A stretch of DNA of 5,786 nt from assembly GCA_934248075.1 (NCBI GenBank), contig CAKQKH010000034.1, forward strand, positions 1-5,786. The letters run 5' to 3'. The position numbers and the translations under genes were made by a program. Numbering within the stretch: the stretch's first letter is position 1; every line of letters starts with the position of its first letter. The notes beneath the pieces were generated by a model. The model ran no database searches and was not told the DNA's origin. It saw nothing but the letters and a program-made list of their open reading frames with translations. Below are positions 1 through 5,404 of this stretch, piece by piece. This DNA comes from an uncultured Alphaproteobacteria bacterium (GTDB lineage: Bacteria > Pseudomonadota > Alphaproteobacteria > RF32 > CAG-239).

Positions 1-110
1 TTTGACTACAAGCGAAAGGCAGACGGAAGTATGCCGATCAGCCGAAAGGCTGATGAGCGCAGTGGAATGAGCCTTGCTCGCAAGGCGAAGACAATCCATG
101 TAGCGCAGCC
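1..110. repeat. Palindrome-rich non-coding stretch, candidate dispersed element
   Basis: No gene is convincing here. Two perfect hairpins are visible: ATCAGCC-GAAA-GGCTGAT at 37-54, with a GNRA-type loop, and GCCTTG-CTCG-CAAGGC at 71-86. The octamer CGAAAGGC occurs twice (13-20 and 43-50). The part around 77-100 (GCTCGCAAGGCGAAG, then ACAATCC) resembles the 'GAGCGAAGCGAAGCAATCC' style of intergenic palindromic repeat seen in many Rickettsiales and uncultured alphaproteobacteria; that likeness is from memory, not from a search. Plus-strand frame 1 is open from base 1 to a TAA at 145-147, but the product would be Lys/Arg/His-rich and its stop falls inside the terminator, so I do not call it a gene. 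Frame 3 stops at 3-5 and frame 2 at 68-70, so a gene entering from the left could end at either place. Confidence 0.4.
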
Positions 111-113
111 AAC

Positions 114-145
114 AAAAAAGCATCACCTTCACGGTGGTGCTTTTT
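114..145 (+). terminator. Intrinsic terminator, best in the plus direction
   Basis: The stem GCATCACC (120-127) pairs with GGTGGTGC (133-140) around the loop TTCAC, followed by TTTTT (141-145) and preceded by six A's (114-119). The single non-Watson-Crick position (T123 with G137) is a U-G wobble in a plus-strand transcript but an A-C mismatch in a minus-strand one. The hairpin therefore fits best a transcript entering from the left edge. It lies about 40 bases beyond the mutT stop and has a T-run on that side too, so it probably also stops mutT transcription less efficiently. Confidence 0.8.
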
Positions 146-184
146 AAGACAACATCTCTTGATTTCGCCCTACCCTCGGCTAAT

Positions 185-574
185 TTACAGTTTTATTTTT
201 TGCAAAGCGGCAACAACCGGTTTGTCCGCGTCGGCAAAATCATAATTATTCATTTCTTGCGGGGTCACCCATGCGGTGGCAGCGTGTTCGTTTGACTTAA
301 TAACGGTTTCCGGCGCAACCGATGCAAAATAACAATTCATTTCAATATTGCCAAACTCGTAGGTATGAGCCGTTTTCATAAAAAAGTCGCCGATTTTAGC
401 GTCTATTTTTAGTTCTTCATTCAGCTCTCGGTGCAAAGTTTGCGGCAGTGTCTCTCCGGCCTCCTGCTTGCCTCCCGGAAATTCCCAGCACAAAGGCGGC
501 TTTTTGTTGGCCGGACGTTGAGCGATAAAGATTTTTCCGTTTCTGACAATAATTGCCGCAGCTACTGTAACCAT
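185..574 (-). CDS. mutT: MutT-family Nudix hydrolase (8-oxo-dGTP diphosphatase type)
   Basis: This 129-residue protein is a single Nudix domain of usual MutT length. Residues 30-36 read WEFPGGK, the hallmark entry to the MutT Nudix box, which spans G35-I57 with the metal-binding acidic run REL-N-EE at 49-54. In the MutT family such enzymes hydrolyse 8-oxo-dGTP to the monophosphate in the cytoplasm, preventing A:T to C:G transversions, and need Mg2+. The box glycine near its end (EExG in the consensus) is lysine here (K56), a tolerated but less common variant. The start is fixed by a strong Shine-Dalgarno sequence, TAGGAGGT on the minus strand at 579-586, four bases before the ATG. A TTGACT/TAATAT promoter lies just upstream at 601-628. 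The gene is monocistronic and divergent from the 673-1134 gene. The Nudix family is certain; the exact substrate is inferred from similarity to MutT and could be another oxidised or non-canonical nucleotide. Confidence 0.9.
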   Translation of the reverse strand: MVTVAAAIIVRNGKIFIAQRPANKKPPLCWEFPGGKQEAGETLPQTLHRELNEELKIDAKIGDFFMKTAHTYEFGNIEMNCYFASVAPETVIKSNEHAATAWVTPQEMNNYDFADADKPVVAALQKIKL

Positions 575-600
575 ATTTACCTCCTAAAATATTCAATGCC

Positions 601-628
601 ATATTAAGAGCCCTTGCAAAAGAGTCAA
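601..628 (-). promoter_or_regulatory. Predicted sigma70 promoter of mutT
   Basis: Read on the minus strand, TTGACT (623-628) is a five-of-six match to the -35 consensus. It is followed after 16 bases by TAATAT (601-606) as the -10. The transcript would start around 594, leaving a leader of about 20 bases that contains only the ribosome site. The -35 hexamer is identical to the one proposed for the tRNA-His promoter. It overlaps the opposing candidate promoter at 614-641. Confidence 0.5.
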
Positions 629-641
629 GAACAATTAAAAT
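614..641 (+). promoter_or_regulatory. Possible sigma70 promoter of the 673-1134 gene
   Basis: TTGCAA (614-619, four of six) is followed after 16 bases by TAAAAT (636-641, five of six). This would place the start near 648, about 25 bases before the ATG. The match is moderate in an AT-rich stretch. It shares bases with the mutT promoter on the other strand, so the two would compete for polymerase. Confidence 0.35.
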
Positions 642-672
642 GTAAAAGATTTTTCAGAAGGAGGATAATTTT

Positions 673-1134
673 ATGCATATCTTATTGAAAACAATCTCAA
701 TTTTTTCTATTTGCATTTTGAGCTTTGCCGCCGCTGCGCAGGAAATTAAAAATCTTGACAATGTGCAAGCCGAGATCGAAGAGCAACAACAGATTCTAAA
801 CCGCAAAGAACGCGAACAGCTGCAAAAACAACAAATGATAGCTAAAGAACGAGCTGAAGAGAGCAACCGCTTTAAGCGGAAAGCAATGGAACGGGCTGCC
901 GAACGTGAACGTCAACTGCAGGAACAGCAAAAAATCCGCGAACAAAACGCGTCTCGTTTTCAGCGAGCCGCTATGGAAGAAGATGCCAAAAAAGTGGCTG
1001 AGCAAAAAGGATTGATTAATGCCCCCGCCGAGAAATCTCGTTTTTCGCTCAAAGCCGAACAAAGAGCTCAAGAACGCGCGGAAAAAGAACGCCAAAAACT
1101 TGAACGAATTAATCGCCGCAGAAGCAAAAATTAG
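673..1134 (+). CDS. Secreted charged coiled-coil protein of unknown function
   Basis: I do not recognise this 153-residue protein. Residues 1-22 form a typical Sec signal peptide: His/Lys near the start, a hydrophobic core ILSF-AAAA, and likely cleavage after A22 before QE. The mature part is almost entirely Glu, Gln, Arg, Lys and Ala, with the pattern of a long helix or coiled coil. It has no cysteine, no second membrane segment and no lipobox. An RF dipeptide in a similar context recurs at 66-67, 95-96 and 123-124 (NRFKRKAME, SRFQRAAME, SRFSLKAEQ), giving a 28-29-residue period, about four heptads per unit. The C-terminus is strongly basic (RINRRRSKN). The start has an excellent AAGGAGG site at 658-664, eight bases upstream. 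A periplasmic or envelope-associated structural or adaptor role is plausible from composition alone. Low-complexity coiled coils give spurious matches to many families, so no name is offered. Confidence 0.8.
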   Translation: MHILLKTISIFSICILSFAAAAQEIKNLDNVQAEIEEQQQILNRKEREQLQKQQMIAKERAEESNRFKRKAMERAAERERQLQEQQKIREQNASRFQRAAMEEDAKKVAEQKGLINAPAEKSRFSLKAEQRAQERAEKERQKLERINRRRSKN

Positions 1135-1146
1135 TTTTATTAACGT

Positions 1147-1179
1147 TTTTTTGAGACTCTGTGAAGTATTCTCAAAAAA
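1147..1179. promoter_or_regulatory. Inverted repeat in the adhE leader, possible operator or weak hairpin
   Basis: A perfect 10-base inverted repeat, TTTTTTGAGA (1147-1156) and TCTCAAAAAA (1170-1179), is separated by 13 bases. It lies 13 bases after the stop of the upstream gene and 31 bases before the adhE ATG. A GC-poor stem is a weak terminator. The following T-run at 1186-1191 could instead pair with the A-run at 1174-1179, giving a competing fold. Inside it, CTGTGAA-GTA-TTCTCAA (1159-1175) recalls the redox-sensing Rex operator (TTGTGAA, four bases, TTCACAA), but with a three-base spacer and one mismatch per half. The symmetry is seen directly; the regulatory role is speculation. No convincing adhE promoter hexamers were found, so read-through from the upstream gene is also possible. 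Confidence 0.35.
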
Positions 1180-1210
1180 GATGCGTTTTTTATATAAGGA
1201 GCAAATTTAG

Positions 1211-3838
1211 ATGACGTCTAAGAAAGATAAAACCCCGGAAATTAAGGAAGAAAATGGGGTTAGAACAATTGATGATTTGAATGTTATAATTGATCGGGTT
1301 AAGACCGCTCAAGAAGTTTTGGCCACTTACACTCAAGAACAAATAGATAAAATCTTTTTGGCCATGGCTTTGGCCGCTAATGACGCTCGGATTCCGCTGG
1401 CAAAAATGGCCGTGGAAGAAACCGGCATGGGCGTGGTGGAAGACAAGGTTATTAAAAACCACTTTGCCGCCGAAGAAATTTATAACAAATATCGTAATGC
1501 CAAAACCTGCGGTGTGATTGAACGAGATGACACCAACGGCTATACCAAGGTTGCCGAACCTTTGGGCGTAATTGCCGGCGTTGTTCCGACCACCAATCCG
1601 ACTTCGACAACTATTTTTAAGAGTCTGATCGCCCTCAAAACCAGAAACGGCATCATCTTTTCCCCGCACCCGCGTGCCAAAAAATCCACCATCACCACGG
1701 CCAAACTAATGTTAGATGCCGCGGTCAAGGCCGGCGCTCCCGACCATATCATCGGCTGGATTGACGAGCCGTCGGTTGAAATGAGCCAACATTTGATGCA
1801 ACATGAAGGTATTGCCATGATTCTGGCTACCGGCGGTCCGGGTATGGTCAAGGCCGCCTACAGTTCCGGCAAGCCGGCCTTGGGCGTTGGCGCCGGCAAT
1901 ACTCCGGCAATTATTGACGAGACTGCCGATATCAAAATGGCGGTCAGCTCGGTTTTGATGAGTAAGACTTTTGACAACGGTATGATTTGCGCCTCTGAGC
2001 AATCGGTTATTGTTCATAAGGATATTTACAACGAGGTCAAAAAAGAGTTTGAATATCGCGGTGCTTATATCTTGGACAAGAAAGAAAAAGAAAAAGTTGC
2101 CAAAACCATTATTCAAAACGGCAAACTGAATGCCGCAATCGTTGGTCAGCCGGCATATAAAATTGCCGAAATGGCCGGTGTGAAAGTTCCGGAAGAAACT
2201 AAAGTCCTGATCGGCGAAGTTTCAAAAATCGGCGTAGAGGAAGAGTTCTCTTACGAGAAATTATCTCCGGTTTTAGCGATGTACAAAGCAGATAGTTTTG
2301 AAGATGCGGTTTCGGACGCGGCGGAACTAATCCATTTTGCCGGCCGCGGTCATACTTCGGTACTCTACACCGCCGATCACAACCGCGATCGAATAACACA
2401 TTTCAGCAATATGCTGGATACTGGTCGTATCTTAATCAACACTCCGTCTTCTCAAGGCGGAATTGGCGACTTATATAACTTTAGACTAGACCCATCGTTG
2501 ACATTGGGTTGTGGTTCTTGGGGTGGCAATGCCGCCAGTGAAAATGTGGGAGTAAAACATTTGGTAAACATCAAAACGGTTGCGGAAAGACGTGAAAATA
2601 TGCTGTGGTTCAGAGTTCCGCCAAAAATTTATTTTAAGCAAGGCGCAACAGGTTTTGCTCTACGTGAGCTTAAAGGCAAGAAAAAAGCTTTTATCATCAC
2701 GGATAAACCTTTGTTTGGTTTGGGCTATACCGATAAAATCACCAGTGTTCTGGAAGAGCTGGATATTGCGTATCAAATATTTTCCAATGTAAATCCTGAT
2801 CCTGATACCGATACCATTGAAAACGCGTTGAAGATTGTTCGCAACCTGGAGCCTGATGTAATCATTGCTTTGGGTGGCGGCTCGCCGATGGACGCGGCCA
2901 AAATTGTTTGGCTGATGTACGAGCATCCGGAGGTCTCATTCCATGATTTGGCCATGCGTTTCATGGATATTCGCAAACGCGTCTGCACTTTTCCTGATTT
3001 GGGCAGCAAAGCAATGCTGATTACGATTCCGACCACCTCAGGCACAGGTTCAGAGGTTACGCCGTTTGCGGTTATTACCGATTCGGCCAGCCATATCAAA
3101 TATCCGATTGCTGACTATGCTTTAACCCCCAATATGGCAATTGTTGATCCGGATTTGGTTAAGACCATGCCGCGGGGTCTGGCGGCAGCTTCGGGTATTG
3201 ATGCTCTGACTCATGCTCTGGAAGCATACGTTTCAATTTTGGCAACACCTTTTACAAATGGTATTGCTTTGGAAACTTGCAAAATGATTTTTGACAACTT
3301 GGCCAAGTCGGTAAATGACGGCGCCAACAATCCGCAAGCGCGCGAAAACATGCACTATGCCGCGACCATGGCTGGAATTTGCTTTGCTCAGGCTTTTCTG
3401 GGCGTGTGCCACTCAATGGCTCACAAGCTTGGCAGCGCTTATGGCATTGCCCATGGTATTGCTAATGCCTTGCTGATTTGCAATGTTATCAAATTTAACT
3501 CCAGCGAGAAACCGACCAAACAAGGAATCTTCTCTCAATATCACTATCCAGAAGGCAAGCGCCGCTACGCAGAGGTTGCTGAGAGCCTTGGTTTGGGCGG
3601 TAAAAATGATGATGAGAAAGTTAAAAATCTGATTGACGCCATTCAAAAACTCAAAAAAGAAATCGGCATTCCGATGTCTATCAGAGAGGCCGGCGTTGAT
3701 GAGAAAACTTTCTTTGATAATCTGGACAACTTGTCTGAATTGGCCTTTGACGATCAGTGTACCGGCGCCAACCCGCGCTATCCGCTGATTAAAGAAATTA
3801 AAGATCTTTACACTAATGCTTATGAAGGCAAAATTTAA
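1211..3838 (+). CDS. adhE: Bifunctional acetaldehyde-CoA / alcohol dehydrogenase AdhE
   Basis: This cytoplasmic enzyme reduces acetyl-CoA to acetaldehyde and then to ethanol, oxidising two NADH, the classic fermentative redox sink. The 875 residues compare with about 890 in E. coli. The N-terminal aldehyde dehydrogenase domain spans roughly residues 20-450. It has the nucleotide-site motif GVGAGNTP (225-232) and the catalytic cysteine C260 in FDNGMICASEQS. A linker of about 450-470 leads to the iron-dependent alcohol dehydrogenase domain (about 470-875), with GGGSPMDAAK (555-564) for NAD and the Fe ligands D664, H668, H734 and H748 all present. No catalytic residue is missing, so both activities are expected, as is the family's tendency to form filaments (spirosomes). 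The N-terminus is some 14 residues longer than E. coli's, and the extra part is Lys/Glu-rich. The start is supported by AAGGAG at 1196-1201, nine bases upstream. The gene is closed by a strong terminator, so it is last in, or alone in, its transcription unit. Confidence 0.97.
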   Translation: MTSKKDKTPEIKEENGVRTIDDLNVIIDRVKTAQEVLATYTQEQIDKIFLAMALAANDARIPLAKMAVEETGMGVVEDKVIKNHFAAEEIYNKYRNAKTCGVIERDDTNGYTKVAEPLGVIAGVVPTTNPTSTTIFKSLIALKTRNGIIFSPHPRAKKSTITTAKLMLDAAVKAGAPDHIIGWIDEPSVEMSQHLMQHEGIAMILATGGPGMVKAAYSSGKPALGVGAGNTPAIIDETADIKMAVSSVLMSKTFDNGMICASEQSVIVHKDIYNEVKKEFEYRGAYILDKKEKEKVAKTIIQNGKLNAAIVGQPAYKIAEMAGVKVPEETKVLIGEVSKIGVEEEFSYEKLSPVLAMYKADSFEDAVSDAAELIHFAGRGHTSVLYTADHNRDRITHFSNMLDTGRILINTPSSQGGIGDLYNFRLDPSLTLGCGSWGGNAASENVGVKHLVNIKTVAERRENMLWFRVPPKIYFKQGATGFALRELKGKKKAFIITDKPLFGLGYTDKITSVLEELDIAYQIFSNVNPDPDTDTIENALKIVRNLEPDVIIALGGGSPMDAAKIVWLMYEHPEVSFHDLAMRFMDIRKRVCTFPDLGSKAMLITIPTTSGTGSEVTPFAVITDSASHIKYPIADYALTPNMAIVDPDLVKTMPRGLAAASGIDALTHALEAYVSILATPFTNGIALETCKMIFDNLAKSVNDGANNPQARENMHYAATMAGICFAQAFLGVCHSMAHKLGSAYGIAHGIANALLICNVIKFNSSEKPTKQGIFSQYHYPEGKRRYAEVAESLGLGGKNDDEKVKNLIDAIQKLKKEIGIPMSIREAGVDEKTFFDNLDNLSELAFDDQCTGANPRYPLIKEIKDLYTNAYEGKI

Positions 3839-3844
3839 CTAAGC

Positions 3845-3873
3845 AAAGCCCTCCGTTCGGAGGGCTTTTTTTT
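3845..3873 (+). terminator. Strong intrinsic terminator of adhE
   Basis: The stem AAAGCCCTCC (3845-3854) pairs with GGAGGGCTTT (3859-3868) around the loop GTTC and runs into eight T's (3866-3873). It begins seven bases after the adhE stop codon. The stem is perfect. Confidence 0.92.
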
Positions 3874-3936
3874 AATAAACCTTATCACACAATCTTATTT
3901 GGCCTGCGCCGACAAATCAATAAACCGCCGCAAAAT

Positions 3937-3962
3937 AAAAAAACGCCCTTGAAAGGACGTTT
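3937..3962 (-). terminator. Intrinsic terminator of the tRNA-His gene
   Basis: Read on the minus strand, AAACGTCCT pairs with AGGGCGTTT around a four-base loop, followed by a run of seven T's (3937-3943 on the plus strand). One G-U wobble becomes a C-A mismatch if read on the plus strand, so the hairpin is oriented for minus-strand transcription. It starts five bases after the encoded CCA end of the tRNA, so the tRNA is transcribed alone. Confidence 0.85.
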
Positions 3963-3967
3963 CTAAA

Positions 3968-4045
3968 TGGGGCGGATTATGAGATTCGAACTCACGACAT
4001 CTGGTACCACAAACCAGCGCTCTAACCAGCTGAGCTAAATCCGCC
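3968..4045 (-). tRNA. tRNA-His (GTG anticodon)
   Basis: The full cloverleaf is visible on the minus strand. It has a 7-bp acceptor GCGGATT/AATCCGC, T8 A9, D stem GCTC/GAGC, and anticodon stem CTGGT/ACCAG around the loop TTGTGGT, with GTG at 4008-4010. The variable region is five bases, and the T stem GTGAG/CTCAT (one G-U) carries the loop TTCGAAT. The extra 5' nucleotide G-1 (4045) faces the discriminator C73 (3971), the identity pair recognised by standard bacterial histidyl-tRNA synthetase. The CCA tail is encoded (3968-3970). Total length is 78 bases including G-1 and CCA. It decodes CAC and, by wobble, CAU. Confidence 0.97.
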
Positions 4046-4058
4046 ATCAATGGAAAAC

Positions 4059-4087
4059 TTTCTATCCATATTCTGCCTCAAAGTCAA
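4059..4087 (-). promoter_or_regulatory. Predicted sigma70 promoter of tRNA-His
   Basis: On the minus strand TTGACT (4082-4087) is followed after 17 bases by TAGAAA (4059-4064). Transcription would begin near 4052, about seven bases before the mature 5' end, leaving a short leader for RNase P. The -35 is strong and the -10 is a four-of-six match. Confidence 0.55.
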
Positions 4088-4109
4088 GCTAAAAAAAATA
4101 TTTCTTGTC

Positions 4110-4121
4110 ATTATTAATAAT
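4110..4121. promoter_or_regulatory. AT-only palindrome between tRNA-His and dacA
   Basis: ATTATTAATAAT is a perfect 12-base palindrome lying between the divergent tRNA-His promoter and the dacA start, 65 bases before the dacA ATG. A possible dacA -35 (TTGTCA, 4105-4110) touches its left side, and TAGAAT at 4140-4145 could serve as a -10, but the spacing between them is far too long for one promoter. It may be an operator, or chance in AT-rich DNA. Confidence 0.2.
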
Positions 4122-4186
4122 TTATTTTCTTTTTCGGCATAGAATCTTCCGCAATAGGGCTTGTAGAAACGAAAAGAATTAAGGTC

Positions 4187-5404
4187 ATGAATAGAAAATT
4201 TGCCATATATAAACACATATCGTGCTGGTTTGCCGCGATTATTTTTTGTTTGGTTGTGATTAATTCAGCACAAGCCAAAACCAAACAAGCTTTTCATCGC
4301 ACAGTTTCCTCCATCACAATTGACGCTAACAGTGGCAAGGTTATTTCCTCCTCCAACGCCGATGAACGGCGCTATCCGGCATCTCTTACCAAATTAATGA
4401 CCTTATACATCACATTCAACGCTCTGGACAAAGGTTTGCTCAAGATGGACGACAAATTGCCGGTTTCTCGCACTGCGGCCAACCGCTCGCCGTCTCGCCT
4501 TGGGCTAAAACCCGGAGAAAAAATAACCGTAAATGATGCGATTATGGCTCTGATTGTCAAGTCAGCCAACGACTGCGCTACTGTTTTGGCGGAAGGTTTG
4601 GGATATTCTGAAGAAAATTTTGCCCAAACGATGACTAAAGTTGCGCACGAATTGGGCATGAAGAACACCACTTTCCGCAATGCCTCAGGTCTCCCTAACC
4701 GCGAACAAAAGACTACCGCTCGAGACATGGCGGTTTTGGGGGCGGCAATTTATCATCATTTTCCTCAATATTATGACCTTTTTTCCACCAAAAAATTCAC
4801 TTACAAAGGTCAAACCCTATACACTCACAACCATTTGCTTAAGACATTCAAAGGTGCAGACGGCATGAAAACCGGCTTTACCAATGCCGCTGGCTACAAC
4901 ATTGTTACTTCGGCCGAGCGCGACGGACATCGGGTTATTGCCGTAACTATGGGACACAACACCATCAAAAGCCGTGACACCCAAATCGCCGGCATGATGA
5001 ACAAAGGCTTGCGCAAATTGGCGCTGGCTGATGACATAGCCACGCCCAATCTTTATGCCAAAACCGAAATTTCCGCTCCCGCTCATCGGCTTGCGGCTGT
5101 TACTGACGAGAATTCAGGCAACGGCGCTTGGGGTATTCAAGTTGGCGCGTTTTCCAATTATGCCAAAGCGCGTAATTACGCCATCAGTGTTCGTCGTCAA
5201 ATTAATAACGCCACCATTCGCAAAGCGCAAATTGATGTTGAGCCGGCTCAAAAAGGAGCGGCCATCATATACCGCTCCAAACTTATCGGGCTTGAAAAAA
5301 ATGAAGCGGATAAAACATGTAATCATTTGAAAAAATCTAACAAGTCATGTATAGTTGTCGCATCTAATCAAAATCAACAACTTGCAATGGCTGAAAATCA
5401 CTAA
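4187..5404 (+). CDS. dacA: D-alanyl-D-alanine carboxypeptidase (S11 family) with SPOR domain
   Basis: This 405-residue periplasmic enzyme removes the terminal D-Ala from peptidoglycan pentapeptides, limiting cross-linking. Residues 1-30 form a Sec signal peptide: basic MNRK, a hydrophobic stretch at 15-26, and cleavage after AQA. The penicillin-binding domain (about 35-275) has all three active-site motifs: S66-L-T-K69 (acylated serine), S126-A-N128 and K228-T-G230. A linker (about 283-312) leads to a SPOR domain (about 314-395, beginning WGIQVGAF), which binds denuded septal glycan. This replaces the PBP5 C-terminal domain and amphipathic anchor of E. coli DacA. Two cysteines, C378 and C388, could form a disulfide. 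The Shine-Dalgarno is poor: AAGG at 4181-4184 sits two bases from the ATG, while GAAAAG at 4171-4176 is better spaced. The signal peptide supports this start. The stop overlaps the mipZ start by one base. The gene symbol is generic for the family; dacC or dacF would be equally defensible. Confidence 0.93.
   Translation: MNRKFAIYKHISCWFAAIIFCLVVINSAQAKTKQAFHRTVSSITIDANSGKVISSSNADERRYPASLTKLMTLYITFNALDKGLLKMDDKLPVSRTAANRSPSRLGLKPGEKITVNDAIMALIVKSANDCATVLAEGLGYSEENFAQTMTKVAHELGMKNTTFRNASGLPNREQKTTARDMAVLGAAIYHHFPQYYDLFSTKKFTYKGQTLYTHNHLLKTFKGADGMKTGFTNAAGYNIVTSAERDGHRVIAVTMGHNTIKSRDTQIAGMMNKGLRKLALADDIATPNLYAKTEISAPAHRLAAVTDENSGNGAWGIQVGAFSNYAKARNYAISVRRQINNATIRKAQIDVEPAQKGAAIIYRSKLIGLEKNEADKTCNHLKKSNKSCIVVASNQNQQLAMAENH

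Noticed and set aside
1..147. Open plus-strand frame 1 from the window edge to a TAA at 145-147.
   Set aside because: The implied 48-residue tail is Lys/Arg/His-rich with no recognisable features and runs through the whole terminator hairpin, so it is more likely a chance open frame in repeat-like DNA.
796..1095. A 99-residue minus-strand frame opposite the coiled-coil gene.
   Set aside because: It is the Phe/Leu-rich antisense of a Glu/Lys/Gln-rich gene that has a signal peptide and strong ribosome site. The antisense frame has neither.
1151..1172. A TTGAGA / TATTCT pair as an adhE promoter.
   Set aside because: The two hexamers are only ten bases apart, which is incompatible with sigma70 spacing, and no better pair was found.
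1019..1210. A 63-residue plus-strand frame ending right before the adhE ATG.
   Set aside because: It begins inside the coiled-coil gene, has no ribosome site, and runs through the inverted repeat. Its adjacency to adhE is coincidental.
1190..2116. Several long minus-strand frames within adhE (159, 103 and 134 residues).
   Set aside because: They are shadows of a highly conserved enzyme-coding frame, with no recognisable domains and no start signals.
4372..4728. A 118-residue minus-strand frame within dacA.
   Set aside because: It is antisense to the catalytic domain of the carboxypeptidase, whose motifs fix the true frame.
5055..5330. A 91-residue plus-strand frame overlapping the SPOR region of dacA.
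   Set aside because: It is an out-of-frame alternative. The dacA frame continues intact to its stop with a conserved SPOR pattern, so there is no frameshift to explain.
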